Assembly: GCA_020631935.1 (NCBI GenBank)
Contig: JACKGP010000005.1
Coordinates: forward strand, 1-60,658
Direction: 5' to 3'
Length of the DNA: 60,658 nucleotides
Origin: Candidatus Nomurabacteria bacterium
GTDB taxonomy: Bacteria > Patescibacteriota > Saccharimonadia > Saccharimonadales > Saccharimonadaceae
Position numbers and translations under genes: made by a program. A model generated the notes under the pieces. The model had not been told where the DNA came from. It saw only the letters and a program-made list of their open reading frames with translations, and did not search any database. The stretch's first letter is position 1. Every line of letters starts with the position of its first letter. This document shows, in pieces, positions 42,900 to 49,513 of this stretch.

Positions 42900-43412
42900 G
42901 TCCTAACTGCACAGCCTGACACTTCTCAGATATACCCCATAATATTGCACAACCACCAGCACTGCGATAGCCATCTTTGGACAAAAAGAGATAAAATACA
43001 TAAGAAAATCGAGCGTATATCGCGGCCTAGCAATAGTTGCTGTTACTAGTGTGGCTGGGCTATTTTTATATGTATGCACTCGGTTCAGGTGCGCTGAGTC
43101 ACGCAACTGCTGTCGTCGATCGGGAGTGTCAGCCTTCGGCTGGCAAACGGCGGGGCTAGAATTGCGATTCTGACTGAAATCTTTGGCTCGAACCTCGCAT
43201 TGCGAGGTAAGACCCTCATCACCCTCAGCGATAAAAACACAGCTAATACTGGCTCAAAAACTAAGAAATCTAAACCAAAAAATCGCCCATTCGGGCGAAG
43301 ATTTGGATTTTTACTCTGAAATGGCTCCTTTGTACGCCGAAATTCGAACCCACTTCGAGCAAAATGGCTAAAGCTCAGCCCTGCCGCCTGCGCGGGCAAG
43401 CCCGCGCTCGCC
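42900..43412. other. Gene-poor stretch with short palindromes, left edge of the island
   Basis: No convincing gene. Short perfect or near-perfect palindromes are present: CCTCGCATTGCGAGG near 43195, CAGCCTTCGGCTG near 43131 and GCGCGGGCAAGCCCGCGC near 43391. A frame from TTG at 43183 to 43371 ends in a protein-like KLRNLNQKIAHSGEDLDFYS region that might be the remnant of a larger gene, but it has no start signals. Confidence 0.6.
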
Positions 43413-43497
43413 CCACCAGAAAAACCCTTTGCCTTATTTTTTGAGATTTCCCCCCGCCGAATTTCTTTTTTATCCTGAAAAGGGTGTTTTCTGGTGG
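43413..43497. repeat. 85-bp element with 18-bp imperfect terminal inverted repeats
   Basis: CCACCAGAAAAACCCTTT at the left end is inverted at the right end (AAAGGGTGTTTTCTGGTGG, one extra base). It splits a sequence that is continuous in the right flanking repeat, so it looks like a later insertion of a small MITE-like element. Confidence 0.6.
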
Positions 43498-43501
43498 TTC
43501 G

Positions 43502-43562
43502 CCCACCGTAAGCGGTGGAGGCTTCGGGGCTTCGCTCAGATTAACCTTCTAATGGTTTGCAA
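43502..43562 (+). repeat. Island-flanking inverted repeat, left copy
   Basis: Contains the hairpin CCACCGTAAGCGGTGG. It matches the reverse complement of 48909-48969 in 60 of 61 positions. Confidence 0.95.
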
Positions 43563-43639
43563 TCTGAGCTATACCGGGGGCTATTTCTATTATATGCGGT
43601 AAGCTTTGCGGTTGCGTTTACCGCTGGGTCTATTTAAGT

Positions 43640-43645
43640 TATAGT
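43640..43645 (+). promoter_or_regulatory. -10 box of the MccF-like gene
   Basis: TATAGT 7 nt before the ATG at 43653. No Shine-Dalgarno is present, so a leaderless mRNA is likely. Confidence 0.5.
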
Positions 43646-43652
43646 ATAACCT

Positions 43653-44693
43653 ATGAAGAAGATCTCTAAGCTTCACAAGCTCGCACCTGGCGATAAAGTC
43701 GCAATTTTATCGCCATCGTCAGGGCTACCGGGGATTTTTCCTTGGGTTTTTGAGCAAGGCGTAGAAAGACTGCATGAGATTTTTAACCTAGTCCCAGTCG
43801 AATATCCGACAACAAGACAGATGAACTCACCCCTAAAAGATAGGGCACGAGATATACTGGATGCCTTTTCTAATAAAGACATTAAGGCCATATTTACCTC
43901 AATTGGTGGAGAAGATCAAATTAGGCTCCTTAGATACTTAGATGCTGACATTATAAGAAGCAATCCAAAGCCATTTTTCGGTTTCAGCGATAACACACAT
44001 TTGCATATTTATTTATGGAATCTGGGCATGCCATCTTACTACGGTGGCGCCATCATGACGCAGTTTGCGATGCAGCAAGGAATGAACGATATCACTATTC
44101 AATCTATAAAACGCGCACTGTTCGAAACAGGGTGTTTTGATGTAGACGTTTCCGACACATACAACGACATCGGCTTAAGCTGGCAAGATCCAAATAACTT
44201 AAAGAAGGAACGCATATGGGAACCTAATGATGGATTATATTGGGATGGTAAAAATAATGCCTCAGGCACTCTCTGGGGCGGCTGTGTTGAAAGTTTGACA
44301 GTGCAGATGTCGTCAGGTATATACCTGCCAAGTGATAAAGACTTAGAAAATACTATATTATTCATAGAGACCGCCGAAGATATACCCGAGCCATGGGTTG
44401 TTCAGTATCTCCTGTACGGCTTTGGCGAGAGAGGCTGGCTCGAAAAATTCCAAGGTGTGTTAGTTGGTAGGCCTAAAGCTTGGGAGTTTGATAAGCAACT
44501 CAATGCAGATGAAAAGAAAGATTACAGAGAGCAGCAAAGAAAAATCATTTTAGATACAGTTCGCCTATACAACTCATCAATCCCCGTAGTTCAAAACTTG
44601 GATTTTGGTCACACTGATCCACAGATTATAATACCTATGGGCAACCAAGCAGAGATCAATACGAGTGATAAAGTAGTCAAATTTTATTACTAG
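43653..44693 (+). CDS. S66-family serine peptidase, MccF-like
   Basis: A 346-residue S66 peptidase (LD-carboxypeptidase/MccF clan). The nucleophile is in FFGFSDNTHL (S112), the Glu in LFIETAEDIPEP (E239) and the His in LDFGHTDPQIIIPMG (H320), a complete Ser-Glu-His triad. SIGGEDQIRLLRYLD and LWGGCVESL are family blocks. Known MccF enzymes cut the amide of aminoacyl- or peptidyl-nucleotide toxins such as microcin C. LdcA instead trims peptidoglycan. MccF-type is preferred because the adjacent convergent operon encodes ligase-like and nucleotide-handling proteins. Its stop overlaps that operon's last stop through a shared CTAG. Confidence 0.88.
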   Translation: MKKISKLHKLAPGDKVAILSPSSGLPGIFPWVFEQGVERLHEIFNLVPVEYPTTRQMNSPLKDRARDILDAFSNKDIKAIFTSIGGEDQIRLLRYLDADIIRSNPKPFFGFSDNTHLHIYLWNLGMPSYYGGAIMTQFAMQQGMNDITIQSIKRALFETGCFDVDVSDTYNDIGLSWQDPNNLKKERIWEPNDGLYWDGKNNASGTLWGGCVESLTVQMSSGIYLPSDKDLENTILFIETAEDIPEPWVVQYLLYGFGERGWLEKFQGVLVGRPKAWEFDKQLNADEKKDYREQQRKIILDTVRLYNSSIPVVQNLDFGHTDPQIIIPMGNQAEINTSDKVVKFYY

Positions 44694-45211
44694 TTAAAGT
44701 CTTTATGAATCTGTGAAGGTTGTGGTCCATTGAGTCCTTGGTACTTGCCATTATATAAAACATCGATGTCACCTTTAACTGACCAGAATGTGACTTGTCC
44801 TATTGGCATGCCAGGATAAATATAGACAGGTTGCGTAGCATGGAGCATGAGAGTATATTGATTTATAGAACCTATATCTATTAAGTCAGCTGTGATATGA
44901 ATAAATAGACCTATCCTTCCAGTCGAAGACTTCCCTCTGATAATTGGGACGTATTTGTTCGACCCTATGACCTCTAGGGTGTGTCCAAGGTATAGCTTAT
45001 TAGGCTCCAGCCTAAGCCCCTTATCGCTTAAAGTAATCTCGCGAGTTTTATTGTTTTTCTTTGGATCCAGGACGTGATTAACATACTCAGTAATCTGATT
45101 ACCAAGGTGGAAATCGTATGAATTTGTCGTAATATTCTTGCTACTAAATGGTTTTATGATTATATCACCATTCTTTAACGAAGATGCTATTTTGCTTCCC
45201 GTAAGTATCAT
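44690..45211 (-). CDS. dCTP deaminase/dUTPase-fold protein, second paralogue (Glu lost)
   Basis: A 173-residue protein of the dCTP deaminase fold. The nucleotide loop GKSSTGRIGLF is present (Ser95/Ser96 and Arg99), and the following strand is ITADLIDIG then YTLMLHATQPVYIYPGMPIGQ. The position matching the E. coli catalytic Glu138 is Met122, so the usual deamination is not expected. The position matching Asp128 keeps Asp112. It overlaps its paralogue by four bases (ATGA). It may form a mixed trimer with it or bind a nucleotide without deaminating it. Confidence 0.82.
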   Translation of the reverse strand: MILTGSKIASSLKNGDIIIKPFSSKNITTNSYDFHLGNQITEYVNHVLDPKKNNKTREITLSDKGLRLEPNKLYLGHTLEVIGSNKYVPIIRGKSSTGRIGLFIHITADLIDIGSINQYTLMLHATQPVYIYPGMPIGQVTFWSVKGDIDVLYNGKYQGLNGPQPSQIHKDFN

Positions 45212-45744
45212 CTTGAGCTCTCTTCTTTCATCGCCTCGTGATATGAACTAGATCGTGGCATATTATGGTCTACATATCCTTTCGTATAGTGAGCGTTGAT
45301 TTCTCCATCTGGCTGCCAAAAACTAACTTGACCAATTTTCATCCCTGAATATAATCTTAATGGCTGAACTACCTTAAGTTCAAGCGTCCACTGATGTGCT
45401 TTTCCAAGTTGACCCAAATCAGCAGTGATCTGTAGAAATAATCCAAGTCTTCCTACGGATGAACGACCTATAAGGCTTGCAACGTATTCGTAACTTCCTA
45501 TGCTTTCTAATGTATGTCCAAGATAGAGTTTGTTTGGGTAAAGGATCACTCCTTCGCTAGGGATCCGATAGGTCTTTACTTGTGGTTCTTTCTTTGGATC
45601 TATGTCCTGGCTTTCAAATTCGCTAATATACTCACCAAGCCTATAGTTGTAGCTGTTAGGATTAACAAGGTCAGCATCGAATGGCTCAATTTGGATTGAA
45701 CCATTTTCCACTTGTCTCTTGATTTCAGAGCCTGTAAGAATCAT
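45208..45744 (-). CDS. dCTP deaminase/dUTPase-fold protein, first paralogue
   Basis: A 178-residue protein of the dCTP deaminase family (E. coli Dcd is 193). The N-terminus MILTGSEIKR, PNSYNYRLG and LYLGHTLESIG are family blocks. The active-site loop is GRSSVGRLGLF (Arg94, Ser95, Ser96, Arg99). The catalytic Glu is kept (E122 in WTLELKVV), but the residue at the Asp128 position is Gln112. The missing residue is the opposite one to its neighbour's. It lies three bases after the methyltransferase. Substrate may be a cytosine or uracil nucleotide; which, and whether it is free or aminoacylated, is unknown. Confidence 0.85.
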   Translation of the reverse strand: MILTGSEIKRQVENGSIQIEPFDADLVNPNSYNYRLGEYISEFESQDIDPKKEPQVKTYRIPSEGVILYPNKLYLGHTLESIGSYEYVASLIGRSSVGRLGLFLQITADLGQLGKAHQWTLELKVVQPLRLYSGMKIGQVSFWQPDGEINAHYTKGYVDHNMPRSSSYHEAMKEESSR

Positions 45745-45747
45745 CCT

Positions 45748-46569
45748 TTAAAATAATTCCGTATATCTGTGGGGGTAGTAGCGTGAATCTTTCTTATGCA
45801 CTAAAATATTATACTTCTGGTATTCTCTCAATTTGTTGGACATCTGCTTAATTTCCATCAATCTAGTGCGCATTGTCAGTAGCACATCGTCCGTAATAGT
45901 TGGATGCTGTTGTGAGAATTTTTCAATCGTTGAATTACAGTAATAATCTAGGTCTTCTGTGGTTTCAGGAACCGGTGTATTACGGCTTTCGTAAATAAGA
46001 GTTAAGTTACGATACGGTTGCATAACTTCCTTATAGTTGACTTGAGTTACTTCTATTCCAAACACTTTCCTAGCTTCACTTACAAGTTTTTGAGGTATAG
46101 CTTTATGACAATAAAATTCTGAACTGAGCAGATAACCACCATCTTTTAACATGGACAGGAGGTGTTCTAATGCAATGGTCGAATCGGGAAAGAAACGGAG
46201 TGCAGCACCTATGATTATGTGAGTAAACTCCTGCTTGACTGTATATGCAAGGGCATCACCTGCTTGAAACGAAATATCTGCACCAGGTGCATATTCTTCT
46301 TTTAAGCTCTGTGCAGTTTCTATTGATCTTTTTGATATATCAACGCCGATTCCTGAACAGCCTGTCATAACTGACATCTCTCTCAGAGAAAAACCCGTAG
46401 TACAAGCGGCTTCAAGGATGTTTGAAGATGAAGTAACCTCTCCGAATGCTCGCCATTGTGATAAAGTTGAGAATGCTCCCGGTGGCACATTCCACTGAGC
46501 TATCAAGCCTACAAAATCTGTGTATGACAATGTGTTAATGTCTTCTACTTTCAAAAGCCGATTATTCAT
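45748..46569 (-). CDS. Class I SAM-dependent methyltransferase
   Basis: A 273-residue methyltransferase. Motif I ILEAACTTGFSLREM (residues 51-65) and the acidic D77 in GVDISKRSIETA bind SAM. Post-motif sequences QAGDALAYTVKQEFTHIIIG and GGYLLSSEFY continue the Rossmann fold. The C-terminal 100 residues are helical. The small-molecule type is favoured over rRNA or DNA methylation because no target motifs are present and because of the operon. Its ATG overlaps the stop of the AlaRS-like gene (ATGA). Confidence 0.85.
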   Translation of the reverse strand: MNNRLLKVEDINTLSYTDFVGLIAQWNVPPGAFSTLSQWRAFGEVTSSSNILEAACTTGFSLREMSVMTGCSGIGVDISKRSIETAQSLKEEYAPGADISFQAGDALAYTVKQEFTHIIIGAALRFFPDSTIALEHLLSMLKDGGYLLSSEFYCHKAIPQKLVSEARKVFGIEVTQVNYKEVMQPYRNLTLIYESRNTPVPETTEDLDYYCNSTIEKFSQQHPTITDDVLLTMRTRLMEIKQMSNKLREYQKYNILVHKKDSRYYPHRYTELF

Positions 46570-47660
46570 TTTTGAGACCCTTTCTTTAACCTCTCTAACA
46601 TAGCCTTGCTTATATGTAAGCTATCGTATATATATTCTATTGGACTACCCTCATCAATCAACTTAGAGGAATAAGATACCCTGCCTATATAATACTCTAA
46701 TTTATGTGCTACATCCGAGTTTGCTTCAATTGTAGCACCTGTATGCACTGTTATGTTTTTAAAATCTTCCAATATACCCCAATACGACACTTTATTCTTT
46801 AATCCTAGATACGCCGTCGCACAAACATATTCATCTAACATAGCGCCTTCGCCTCGGGTATCGAGTGCTACTCCTAAGTTCGCCATCGTCACAGCCGCCA
46901 CAAGGGCATCGGCATATTTATACATATCTTGGCTATTTAGTCTCTTAATGAACTCGCTCGGGAGATTCGAATAAATAATTGGCGGTCCATTGGAATAAAT
47001 CGCCGACATGAGTGTCTCTTCACCAAATCCCCATTCAGTTACTAACGGCTCGTCACCTCTACTGACAAGAATGACATTCCCGATGTCATGGGGCACGTTT
47101 GTGTGAATATTATTTATCGCTATTGTTATACCTTGCCCCACAAGATCATCTTCCCCATACGTCCATGAGTAGTAAGATCTATCTTCGGTTTCAATAAGTC
47201 TTTGAATATCGGTATAAAATAGCCTTGTTTGTTCCTGTGAAGTTTTTACGACAATTCGGTCTCTAGACACACCTAGCAGCTCTAAAAAATCGATTGCACC
47301 ATTCACTGTATCGTTGAAGTCACTAGCTTTAGTTATAGCTCCTTGTGTGCGGAAATACGAACAAAATCGTAAGTCATCTTCTGTATAAAATATATCTTTA
47401 TTCTGTAGTCGTATGCAGTCCTGAGGAGTAATTAGCGGAGGATGGTTGCCATGAGCGATGTCATCAATCAGTGGCTTCCAAACGCTTATTTGAGCACCGA
47501 TAAATTTTACAGTTGCATCAGGGGATGGATACGGAGGTATTTCATCGGTCGCAGAAAATCCACGCTCTTCGTAGTAGCATCTGAATGCATCACCTACTCG
47601 TGCTCGTTCTCCAATGATGGACTCATTTTCACTATATATACCTATAGGAAATTCACTCAT
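46566..47660 (-). CDS. Alanyl-tRNA-synthetase-core-like protein (class II, degenerate motif 3)
   Basis: A 364-residue protein that aligns by eye with the N-terminal catalytic core of AlaRS. DAFRCYYEERGFSATDEIPP matches the FxRFFxxxGH opening. PDATVKFIGAQISVWKPLI corresponds to the TLLFTNAGMxQFKP block, TPQDCIRLQNKDI to the TSQxCxRxxGKH block, and HDIGNVILVSRGDEPLVTEW to EIWNLVFMQ...L..K. The motif 3 position reads GFGEETL where AlaRS has GMGLERL, so the ATP-contacting Arg is lost. Editing and C-terminal domains are absent. It may bind alanine or an aminoacylated ligand. A strong Shine-Dalgarno (GGAGG) lies at the start. Confidence 0.6.
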   Translation of the reverse strand: MSEFPIGIYSENESIIGERARVGDAFRCYYEERGFSATDEIPPYPSPDATVKFIGAQISVWKPLIDDIAHGNHPPLITPQDCIRLQNKDIFYTEDDLRFCSYFRTQGAITKASDFNDTVNGAIDFLELLGVSRDRIVVKTSQEQTRLFYTDIQRLIETEDRSYYSWTYGEDDLVGQGITIAINNIHTNVPHDIGNVILVSRGDEPLVTEWGFGEETLMSAIYSNGPPIIYSNLPSEFIKRLNSQDMYKYADALVAAVTMANLGVALDTRGEGAMLDEYVCATAYLGLKNKVSYWGILEDFKNITVHTGATIEANSDVAHKLEYYIGRVSYSSKLIDEGSPIEYIYDSLHISKAMLERLKKGSQK

Positions 47661-47683
47661 AGGGCATCCTCCTTAGGTCACTA

Positions 47684-48853
47684 TTATAAATACCCCGTCT
47701 CAACTCCTTGATGAATTTTTGGATATGCCTCGGAATACATCAAAGAGACCTCTTTTTTACTAAGTGTGCGGTCTGGATGTCGCAATGCGATACGGACCAA
47801 AACATTTTTCTGGTTTGGTGCCATACCTAGTCTTTGAATAGCAATGGGGTGCATATCTTCAAAACTTGTTGTTTCCAGAATGTCAACCTCTTCTATGAGG
47901 TAGCTGTTGTCGCCAAATGCTTCTCTAATTCCTTCCGAGATATCTTCGGGCTCACTGTTAACATCGACTACGTAAGAGAGATCTCTAGTTGCAGGTGGCT
48001 GGCTTGAAATTTCTTTATACGGAAGCATGTCATGCATCTGCTCGGCAACTTTGGGATTGGTCGCACGAAGTAGTCTAATATCGCTCAAGTTCTTCCGAGC
48101 CATCACAAGTCTATCCAGACCCATTCCAAGTGCAAGGCCAGAATACTCATTTGGATCAAGACCACAGTTCCTCAGCACTTGCGGATTAATGAGACCTGCC
48201 TCGAGAACTTCGAGTTGCTCATCTCCAAATTGTGAGTAAACCTCAATACCGTTTACGGTATAGGGATGAACCGCATCATAAACGATCGCCTCTCTATCTG
48301 GAACCGCACCCTTAAAAACCGCATCAACCAAGCCTGCCAGATCCGATTCATCCATGGGCTTATTGTTGCCATGCCTCACTACCCGCCATATGTCCATTTG
48401 ATGAAATTCGCCAAGATGAGTTTTGTCACTAACATCCCTCCTGTAAACTAGACCAGGAAGAACGAAGGTTATGTCATCAGGCGCATCATCTCTCCCGGCA
48501 ATGTGCTCTAAGAGAGAGGGGATTGAAGCAGATGTGTGGGTCCTTAGCACATTGTCGTTATCGACATATCTAGTATAAACAGATGAGCGTCCTACATTGT
48601 CCTCAGGGAATAAGAGTTTATCAAAGTTGTCAGCTACACTTACGACAGGATTGTCTCGCACAACTGTAATATTTGGAAAGTTCCTGTCCTCTAATTGTTT
48701 TTGAACAGAAAGTCGTATAAGATTAACAGAGTGAGTTGAGTCCTGCGCAGTAAGATCTTCAAGTTGGAGGGCTTTTTCTATCAGTTCAGGATTGCTTATT
48801 TCAAACTTTAGCAATGGATTATATCCTAAAATCTCGCCTGTGTTCTCGCTCAT
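47684..48853 (-). CDS. PheRS-alpha-like ligase with C-terminal FDX-ACB domain
   Basis: A 389-residue class II ligase-like protein. Residues about 100-262 resemble the PheS catalytic core: LRTHTSASIP; motif 2 VLPGLVYRRDVSDKTHLGEF then HQMD; motif 3 SGLALGMGLDRLVMARKNL. Both key Arg residues are kept. An FDX-ACB domain (about 283-389; PPATRDLSYVVDVNSE) follows, as in mitochondrial single-chain PheRS. Where housekeeping PheS has the FPFTEPS pocket, this protein has HPYTVNGIEV, so substrate use should differ. It lacks the coiled-coil N-terminus. It heads the island operon and could activate an amino acid onto a tRNA or small molecule. Confidence 0.85.
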   Translation of the reverse strand: MSENTGEILGYNPLLKFEISNPELIEKALQLEDLTAQDSTHSVNLIRLSVQKQLEDRNFPNITVVRDNPVVSVADNFDKLLFPEDNVGRSSVYTRYVDNDNVLRTHTSASIPSLLEHIAGRDDAPDDITFVLPGLVYRRDVSDKTHLGEFHQMDIWRVVRHGNNKPMDESDLAGLVDAVFKGAVPDREAIVYDAVHPYTVNGIEVYSQFGDEQLEVLEAGLINPQVLRNCGLDPNEYSGLALGMGLDRLVMARKNLSDIRLLRATNPKVAEQMHDMLPYKEISSQPPATRDLSYVVDVNSEPEDISEGIREAFGDNSYLIEEVDILETTSFEDMHPIAIQRLGMAPNQKNVLVRIALRHPDRTLSKKEVSLMYSEAYPKIHQGVETGYL

Positions 48854-48908
48854 AATACACTTCTCTCTTGTTCGGATTATTTTAATACTGTAACATACTT
48901 ATAGCAAA

Positions 48909-48969
48909 TTGCAAACCATTAGCAGGTTAATCTGAGCGAAGCCCCGAAGCCTCCACCGCTTACGGTGGG
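48909..48969 (-). repeat. Island-flanking inverted repeat, right copy
   Basis: Inverted copy of 43502-43562 with one mismatch in 61. Its outer side continues into GC-rich palindromes. Confidence 0.95.
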
Positions 48970-49026
48970 GCGAGCGGGCGCGTGCGCCCGCAGGCGTTGG
49001 GGCTGAGCCTGCACGGCTCAGCCAGC
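48970..49026. repeat. GC-rich palindromes at the right edge of the island
   Basis: CGGGCGCGTGCGCCCG near 48975 and GGCTGAGCC/GGCTCAGCC (stem of 9) near 49001-49023. A related palindrome unit occurs at the left flank near 43385-43410. Confidence 0.7.
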
Positions 49027-49057
49027 ATTGCGTTGGAAATAGGTTCGAGATTTTTCG

Positions 49058-49131
49058 TGGCTGGGGATGAGGGATTCGAACCCCCGATCATGGGACCAGA
49101 ACCCACTGCCTTACCGCTTGGCTAATCCCCA
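49058..49131 (-). tRNA. tRNA-Gln (anticodon CTG)
   Basis: The 74-nt cloverleaf includes an encoded CCA. The acceptor stem is TGGGGAT/ATCCCCA with discriminator G. The D-arm is GCC-AAGCGGTAA-GGC. The anticodon stem is GTGGG/CCCAT with loop TTCTGGT (CTG). The T-arm is GGGGG-TTCGAAT-CCCTC. It reads CAG codons and is charged with Glu and then amidated if the organism relies on the GatCAB genes in this window. Its 3' end faces the island. Confidence 0.97.
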
Positions 49132-49418
49132 GTATATTAGTTTTACGTCGATTGCGGACACTTATTTTAAAATGCTCTAGCCCCACGATGGGATGATTGA
49201 TATATTTTCTCGGTCTTATATGACCTCGGACGGCCACGCCCCTCCGCTTAGCCAGTCACCACAATACATTAAACATTTATATCAAAAACTGCCTCTTATA
49301 TCAAGGACTGGCCATATGTGGTGTGACGACACGGTAGCTAAGCACTAGCACAATATATTTGTTGTAAAAATCAACAAAATCGCTTGTGTTTTAGAAAAAA
49401 TTTCTGTATGGTGATAGA
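49132..49418. other. Gene-free stretch between tRNA-Gln and trmD end
   Basis: No open frame of interest. It holds two near-identical 15-mers, TTATATCAAAAACTG at 49277 and TTATATCAAGGACTG at 49296, and a possible promoter for a plus-strand transcript at 49384-49412. Confidence 0.5.
49384..49412 (+). promoter_or_regulatory. Possible promoter of a small plus-strand RNA
   Basis: TTGTGT and TATGGT separated by exactly 17 nt, upstream of a plus-strand terminator without any plus-strand gene. Confidence 0.3.
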
Positions 49419-49513
49419 TAGCGAACGTTATAAAAACAAACACCACAAAAAGTAACTTTTCGCTCTACGATATCCACCACAACTCTAGAAGAGGGGCTCT
49501 ACCCCTCTTTTTT
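49419..49513 (+). ncRNA. Candidate small RNA ending in an intrinsic terminator
   Basis: An interval of about 95 nt. AGCGAA near 49420 can pair with TTCGCT near 49459, enclosing a smaller AAAAGT/ACTTTT hairpin. It ends in the terminator at 49491-49513. No known RNA family is recognised (not tmRNA, RNase P or SRP by eye). This rests on promoter-like and terminator-like strings only. Confidence 0.25.
49491..49513 (+). terminator. Intrinsic terminator, plus orientation
   Basis: GAGGGG/CCCCTC stem with a 5-nt loop then six T on the plus strand. On the minus strand, where trmD ends, the T-run is only two, so the hairpin suits a plus-strand transcript better, although it may also stop trmD. Confidence 0.75.

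Larger units (their letters stand above)
43502..48969. mobile_element. Putative genomic island bounded by a 61-bp inverted repeat
   Basis: Carries one five-gene operon and one convergent gene, none of them housekeeping. Its ends are inverted copies of one sequence, and its right end lies about 90 bp from the 3' end of tRNA-Gln, a classic integration site. No integrase or transposase is visible inside, so the mobility mechanism is unknown. The boundary call rests on the repeats and gene content only. Confidence 0.5.

Noticed and set aside
43342..43351. Ten-base match to the tRNA-Gln T-loop as a formal att site
   Set aside because: Ten bases of a widespread tRNA consensus are too short to claim an attachment site; kept only as a hint in the island finding.
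43085..43399. Minus-strand frame of 104 codons left of the island
   Set aside because: It runs through several palindromes, has no Shine-Dalgarno and is of low-complexity Phe/Arg/Ser type; likely non-coding.
44690..45744. Reading the two Dcd-like genes as a stand-alone phage-defence dCTP deaminase
   Set aside because: Defence Dcd proteins are larger or act alone with an intact active site; these are two degenerate partners inside an operon with ligases and a methyltransferase. Not excluded, but less fitting.
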